Shown one piece after another: positions 6,251-9,324 of a DNA stretch of 9,324 nucleotides. Within the stretch, counting starts at the first letter, position 1. Every line of letters starts with the position of its first letter. The notes under the pieces are model-generated. The model had not been told where the DNA came from. It ran no database searches and saw only the letters and a program-made list of their open reading frames with translations. The position numbers and the translations under genes were made by a program. Source of the stretch: Magnetococcales bacterium (GTDB lineage Bacteria > Pseudomonadota > Magnetococcia > Magnetococcales > DC0425bin3); assembly GCA_015229045.1 (NCBI GenBank), contig JADGCJ010000127.1:1-9324 (forward strand), in the 5' to 3' direction.

Positions 6251-6298
6251 TTGGGGATTCGCCCCAAACCCCGCCAGGACTCTGTCCTGGACCTGTCC
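6251..6298 (-). repeat. Palindromic intergenic repeat, copy 2 (inverted)
   Basis: Read on the minus strand this copy matches copy 1 at 41 of 44 positions. On the plus strand it has hairpin TTGGGG (6251-6256) with CCCCAA (6262-6267), then CCAGGAC (6274-6280), loop TCT, GTCCTGG (6284-6290). It starts 53 bases after the GH57 stop codon, so like copy 1 it follows a gene's 3' end and points back into it. The rest of the gap up to 6394 is AT-richer just before the glycosyltransferase gene and presumably holds its promoter, but no clear -35/-10 pair stands out. Confidence 0.75.
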
Positions 6299-6394
6299 GG
6301 TCGCCAGTTTCCTGGACCCCGATTCGTTGCCGGGTGCTGAATGGTTACAAAAAATCGGTGAAAAAAGAGGCGTAATTTTTAAACGGAATGAACC

Positions 6395-7477
6395 ATGCCC
6401 GCAACCGTACCGCCCTGTGCGGAAAAGAGTGTCGAAAGCGTCAGTGTCGTCATCCCTCTGCTGAACGAGGAAGAGAGCGTCGATCTCCTGATCGATCGCC
6501 TTCAGGAGGTGGCCCGCAGTCTGGCGTTCGATTTTGAGTTCCTCTTCGTCGATGACGGCAGCAGCGATACCACTCTGGCGAGGCTCCTCGCCCGCCAGGA
6601 GCAGGATCCGCGCATCGTCATTCTGGAACTGACCCGCAATTGGGGCCACCAGAACGCCTTCAACGCCGGTCTGGACAACGCAAGCGGCAACCTGCTCATT
6701 CTCATGGACGGGGATCTGGAGGATCCTCCGGAGCTTATTCCTGACCTGCTGGCCAAGTGGCGCGAGGGGTATCAGGTGGTTTTCACGGTCAAGGAGAGCC
6801 GGGTCCAGGGGGGGATGCGCCGGTTTCTGACCGCTGTCTACTATTGGCTTGTGCGCACCACTTCGAGCGTCCAGCTGGTCGAGCAGGCGGGCATGTTTTC
6901 CCTCCTCGATCGCCATGCTGCCCGGCATCTGCGCGCCATGAAGGAACGCAACAAAAGCTATCCGATGCTGCGTTCCTTCATCGGCTATCGCCAGGCCAGC
7001 ATCAAGTATCATCGCCCGCAACGTGCCCGGGGTCGTCCACGGCAGACGCTGAAAAAACTCTTCAGCGACGGCTTGAACGCCCTGTTCTCCTTTTCTCTCG
7101 TACCGATCAGGCTGTTCACCGTGATCGGCTTCGGGTTGACGCTGATTTTTGCCCTGCTCAGCGTGATCGTCCTGCTGGTGCGGATCACCGGCGTCGGCTT
7201 TTGGATCTTCTACAATGTCCCCGGCAGTGCCATGGCCGTCATCCTGATGTTGACCATCGCCTCGTTCCAGATTACCTTCACCGGCATTCTGGGGGAGTAT
7301 ATTGGCCGGATCTACGACGAGGTGCGCGAGCGTCCGTACTACCTCGTGGCAGCGATTCACCGCCGCCCCTCTCCCAGCGGGAAGGAGTGTTCCTCTTCCC
7401 CTCCCGACCCGGGCCTCGTCACCGCTGCTCTTCCTCCCCTCCAGCCTCCGGATCCCCAAGGATCGTCCCATGTTTGA
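6395..7477 (+). CDS. GT2 polyprenyl-phosphate-type glycosyltransferase (GtrB/ArnC-like)
   Basis: Enzymes of this type move a sugar from a nucleotide sugar to undecaprenyl phosphate at the inner face of the membrane, giving a lipid-linked donor for glycan decoration. The 360-residue protein has the GT-A fold signatures SVVIPLLNEEES (17-28), FVDDGSSD (51-58), ELTRNWGHQNAFNAGLD (78-94) and metal-binding DGDLEDPPE (105-113); the family usually has QDPPE. Two membrane segments follow at about 241-262 and 278-300, then the family ending GEYIGRIYDEVRERPYYLV. The last 37 residues or so form a Pro/Ser-rich tail beyond the usual family end. The ATG at 6395 has only a weak GGAAT before it; homology starts soon after. 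The gene overlaps the radical SAM gene by 8 bases. Sugar and acceptor are unknown. It could equally be a dolichyl-phosphate-mannose-synthase-like enzyme of other specificity. Confidence 0.92.
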   Translation: MPATVPPCAEKSVESVSVVIPLLNEEESVDLLIDRLQEVARSLAFDFEFLFVDDGSSDTTLARLLARQEQDPRIVILELTRNWGHQNAFNAGLDNASGNLLILMDGDLEDPPELIPDLLAKWREGYQVVFTVKESRVQGGMRRFLTAVYYWLVRTTSSVQLVEQAGMFSLLDRHAARHLRAMKERNKSYPMLRSFIGYRQASIKYHRPQRARGRPRQTLKKLFSDGLNALFSFSLVPIRLFTVIGFGLTLIFALLSVIVLLVRITGVGFWIFYNVPGSAMAVILMLTIASFQITFTGILGEYIGRIYDEVRERPYYLVAAIHRRPSPSGKECSSSPPDPGLVTAALPPLQPPDPQGSSHV

Positions 7478-8489
7478 TCGCGTCGTCAAAGCCGCCCGCC
7501 ACATGACCTTCATCAGCAAGCCGGCGGTTATCGAGAGGGTGGCCAGCGGCTATTTCCGCTCCATGATTCTGCGCCGGGACACCCTGCGCTCCCTGGAGCT
7601 GGCCCTCACCTACCGCTGCCAGGCCAAGTGCCACAAATGCTACTCCGCCAACCTGGAAAGCGACGATGACGACGACCTGACCGTGGCCCAGATCGGTGAC
7701 ATCATCGCCCAGGCGATCGATTTGGGTATCATCCACGTCAACCTGACCGGCGGCGAACCCACCCTGCGCAAGGATCTGCTCGAGGTGATTCGTGCCTGCC
7801 AACCGAAGCGGATCGTCGTCTCTCTGGTAACCAACGCCCTGCTGCTGACCCGCCAGAAAATGGCCGACATGAAGGAGGCAGGACTCAACACCATCCAGAT
7901 CAGCCTCGATTCCGCCGACCCGGAGGAGCATGACCATCTGCGCGGCGTGCCGGGATGCTACAACAAGGTGATACAGGCTGGCCGCTGGGCGCATGAGATT
8001 GGCCTCAACCTGTGCTTTTCCACGGTACTCTCCACCGAAAATTCCGGCAACGAGCGGAAGATGGACGACCTTCTGGAGCTGTGTGAGCGGGAGGATGCCT
8101 TCCTGCTGATCTGCGACTCCGCTGCGGTGGGAAGGTGGTCGGGCCAATCGGAAAAGATGATGACCTGTCAGGAGCGCAACGACGCCTTGGCGAAGCTGTT
8201 GCGGCATCCGCGCGCCCGTCATCACAACATGTACAATTTTCGGGGACGCTCCGGCTGTCCGGCCGGGGTGGAGAAGATCTACATCACCGCCTATGGCGAG
8301 GTGACTCCCTGTGATCTGGTCCACGACGTGGCCGGCAACCTCAAGCAGGAGAGTCTCAAGGCCATTTGGGATCGCATGCGCCTGCATCCGCTGTACAGTC
8401 AGAAGATGACGGACTGTCCCCGCTACAAGGAGGAGTTTTCCGCCCGGGAGCCGTTGCAGCCTTCTCCAGCGCAGGAGCGTCCCGCTTGA
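7470..8489 (+). CDS. Radical SAM protein with reduced SPASM-like C-terminus
   Basis: The 339-residue protein binds a [4Fe-4S] cluster through Cys50, Cys54 and Cys57 (CQAKCHKC) and cleaves S-adenosylmethionine to start radical chemistry. The SAM-binding GGEP is at 94-97, and QISLDSADPEEHDHLRG is typical of MoaA/PqqE-like proteins. The C-terminal region has Cys263, Gly276 and Cys281 (C-X12-G-X4-C, the opening pattern of SPASM/twitch auxiliary-cluster domains) and one further Cys316. A full SPASM needs more cysteines, so this is probably a twitch-like or degenerate form. The ATG at 7470 follows AAGGA by seven bases and overlaps the glycosyltransferase end by 8 bases. An in-frame ATG at 7302 lies inside that gene and would add 56 low-complexity residues. 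Neighbours suggest modification of a glycan, lipid or small peptide, but no precursor peptide gene is visible. Substrate unknown. Confidence 0.92.
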   Translation: MFDRVVKAARHMTFISKPAVIERVASGYFRSMILRRDTLRSLELALTYRCQAKCHKCYSANLESDDDDDLTVAQIGDIIAQAIDLGIIHVNLTGGEPTLRKDLLEVIRACQPKRIVVSLVTNALLLTRQKMADMKEAGLNTIQISLDSADPEEHDHLRGVPGCYNKVIQAGRWAHEIGLNLCFSTVLSTENSGNERKMDDLLELCEREDAFLLICDSAAVGRWSGQSEKMMTCQERNDALAKLLRHPRARHHNMYNFRGRSGCPAGVEKIYITAYGEVTPCDLVHDVAGNLKQESLKAIWDRMRLHPLYSQKMTDCPRYKEEFSAREPLQPSPAQERPA

Positions 8490-9268
8490 AGCCCAGTGAG
8501 TTCGATCGCATGGCCAGCCAGGAGGCCGATCTCTGGTGGTATGAGGCCCGACGCCGCTTCCTGGTGAAAACCCTGGAGGATCTCTTCCCGCCCGCCCGAG
8601 GGGAGCAGACAAGCCGGCCGAGGATCCTCGACCTGGGCAGCGCACTGGGGGGCAATCATCCGACGTGTGCCTTGCACGGCGAGTATGTCGGACTGGACCT
8701 CTCCCCCATTGCCACCGCCCATTGTCGGCAGCGCGGCGTTCGCCTCATGGTTGCGGGTGATGCACAGCGCCTGCCTTTTGCCGACGCGAGCTTCGATCTG
8801 GTTGTCGCCTTCGACATTTTCGAGCATCTGCCCGACGATCAGGGGTCCATGCGCGAGGTCTGGCGGGTTTTGCGTCCGGGGGGGCATGTGTTGTTCAATG
8901 TTCCCTGTTTCCAGTCGCTCTTTTCTGCGCATGACCTTGCCTTCGACCACCTGCGCCGCTATCGAAAGAGAGCGTTTGTGTCGAAGATGGCGTCGACCGG
9001 CCTTCGGGTGGAGAAGGCATCGTACTGGTCGTTTTTCATCTTTCCTGCGGTCTTTTTTTTGCGCAAGGTGCTTAAGCGGGCAACGGTCGACCGGGAGGAG
9101 GCCGAAAGCGACTTCCAGGCGCCTTTGCCGACCTGGGTCGAACGTATCCTGGCGCTGCTGGCTGCCCTGGAACTGGCGTGGATTCGTCGTGGTGGCAGTT
9201 GGCCCTGGGGGGTGTCGCTCTATGGCCTTGCCTGCCGCCCGGCGGCTGCTCAGAAAAAAAATTATTGA
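8486..9268 (+). CDS. Class I SAM-dependent methyltransferase
   Basis: The 260-residue protein has a Methyltransf_11-like Rossmann core. Motif I is ILDLGSALGG (47-56, with Ser-Ala where Cys-Gly is common). An acidic residue after strand two is Asp71 in GLDLSP. GDAQRLPFADASFDLVVAFD starts at about residue 91, followed by EHL and WRVLRPGGHVLFNVP. The N-terminal EFDRMASQEADLWWYEARRR resembles methyltransferases found in surface-polysaccharide and lipid loci. The C-terminus has hydrophobic stretches (about 175-190 and 220-235) that may contact membrane. The start is TTG at 8486, overlapping the radical SAM stop as TTGA, with AGGAG eight bases upstream. ATG at 8510 would lose the conserved EFDRM start. 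A longer frame from 8366 would overlap the upstream gene heavily. The acceptor is unknown; a glycan, lipid or the radical SAM product are candidates. Confidence 0.9.
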   Translation: MKPSEFDRMASQEADLWWYEARRRFLVKTLEDLFPPARGEQTSRPRILDLGSALGGNHPTCALHGEYVGLDLSPIATAHCRQRGVRLMVAGDAQRLPFADASFDLVVAFDIFEHLPDDQGSMREVWRVLRPGGHVLFNVPCFQSLFSAHDLAFDHLRRYRKRAFVSKMASTGLRVEKASYWSFFIFPAVFFLRKVLKRATVDREEAESDFQAPLPTWVERILALLAALELAWIRRGGSWPWGVSLYGLACRPAAAQKKNY

Positions 9269-9280
9269 GAGACTGGGATG

Positions 9281-9324
9281 GAGGTCCAGGAGGAAGGGCT
9301 GTGTCCTTCCTCCTGGCGGGGTTT
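9281..9324 (+). repeat. Palindromic intergenic repeat, copy 3 (cut by window end)
   Basis: It begins 13 bases after the methyltransferase stop. A perfect 12-base stem, CCAGGAGGAAGG (9286-9297) with CCTTCCTCCTGG (9305-9316), surrounds loop GCTGTGT, followed by CGGGGTTT as in copy 2 read on its minus strand. The flanks GGTCCAGGA and TCCTGGCGGGGTTT match the other copies. The inner stem is longer and different but remains paired. The second hairpin would lie beyond the window. The strong stem directly after a gene may also act in 3'-end stabilisation or termination. Confidence 0.72.

Noticed and set aside
6327..6351. TTGCCG...TACAAA as a sigma-70 promoter for the glycosyltransferase gene
   Set aside because: The spacing is about 13 bases, too short for a normal -35/-10 pair.
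6778..6789. TTTTCACGGTCA, matching the end of direct repeat A
   Set aside because: It is only 12 bases, lies inside the GT2 coding sequence, and the rest of the repeat does not align; treated as chance.
6248..8645. Long minus-strand frames (6248-7519 and 7419-8645)
   Set aside because: They are antisense to the GT2, radical SAM and methyltransferase genes; low-complexity composition, no motif, no good ribosome-binding site.

Overview
The window carries eight protein genes and several small intergenic repeats. Its GC content is moderate to high, and long spurious antisense reading frames run along most genes, as is usual at such composition. Gene content (galU, dcd, a GT5 glycogen/starch synthase, a GH57 glycosidase, a GtrB/ArnC-like glycosyltransferase) and the palindromic 'TCCTGG-GGGGTT-GGGGCGAA-CCC' intergenic repeats suggest a Gram-negative proteobacterium. 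Something in or near the Magnetococcales is my best guess, but this rests on memory of similar repeats and is weak. I see no tRNA, rRNA, CRISPR array, transposase, integrase or phage gene.

Layout. Positions 1-48 hold a palindromic repeat (copy 1). Positions 137-1063 (minus) are galU, UTP-glucose-1-phosphate uridylyltransferase. Positions 1330-1743 (minus) encode a small exported monohaem cytochrome c of the planctomycete-cytochrome (PSCyt1) type, flanked by a pair of imperfect direct repeats (1245-1314 and 1790-1864). A 372-base divergent intergenic region with three inverted repeats leads to dcd (2116-2700, plus), dCTP deaminase. Next come glgA (2850-4322), a synthase resembling plant starch synthases III/IV, and 51 bases later a GH57 glycosidase (4374-6197) with a lysine-rich tail of eleven nine-residue repeats. 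Copy 2 of the palindromic repeat (6251-6298, inverted relative to copy 1) closes this block.

The last third is a tightly packed three-gene unit: a membrane GT2 polyprenyl-phosphate-type glycosyltransferase (6395-7477), a radical SAM protein with a reduced SPASM-like C-terminus (7470-8489) and a class I methyltransferase starting at TTG (8486-9268). Genes two and three overlap their upstream neighbours by 8 and 4 bases, so the unit is very probably cotranscribed and translationally coupled. It is followed by a third palindromic repeat (9281 to the window end) whose stem is longer and different in sequence but still fully paired.

How the genes fit. GalU makes UDP-glucose. GlgA and the GH57 enzyme probably build and trim an alpha-glucan store. 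The downstream trio looks like a surface or lipid-linked glycan (or peptide) modification unit of unknown product. The dcd gene (dUTP supply) and the cytochrome do not obviously belong to either theme. No described or novel defence system is evident. The most unusual items are the repeat tail on the GH57 enzyme, the structure-conserving intergenic repeats, the repeat-flanked cytochrome gene and the GT2/radical SAM/methyltransferase unit.
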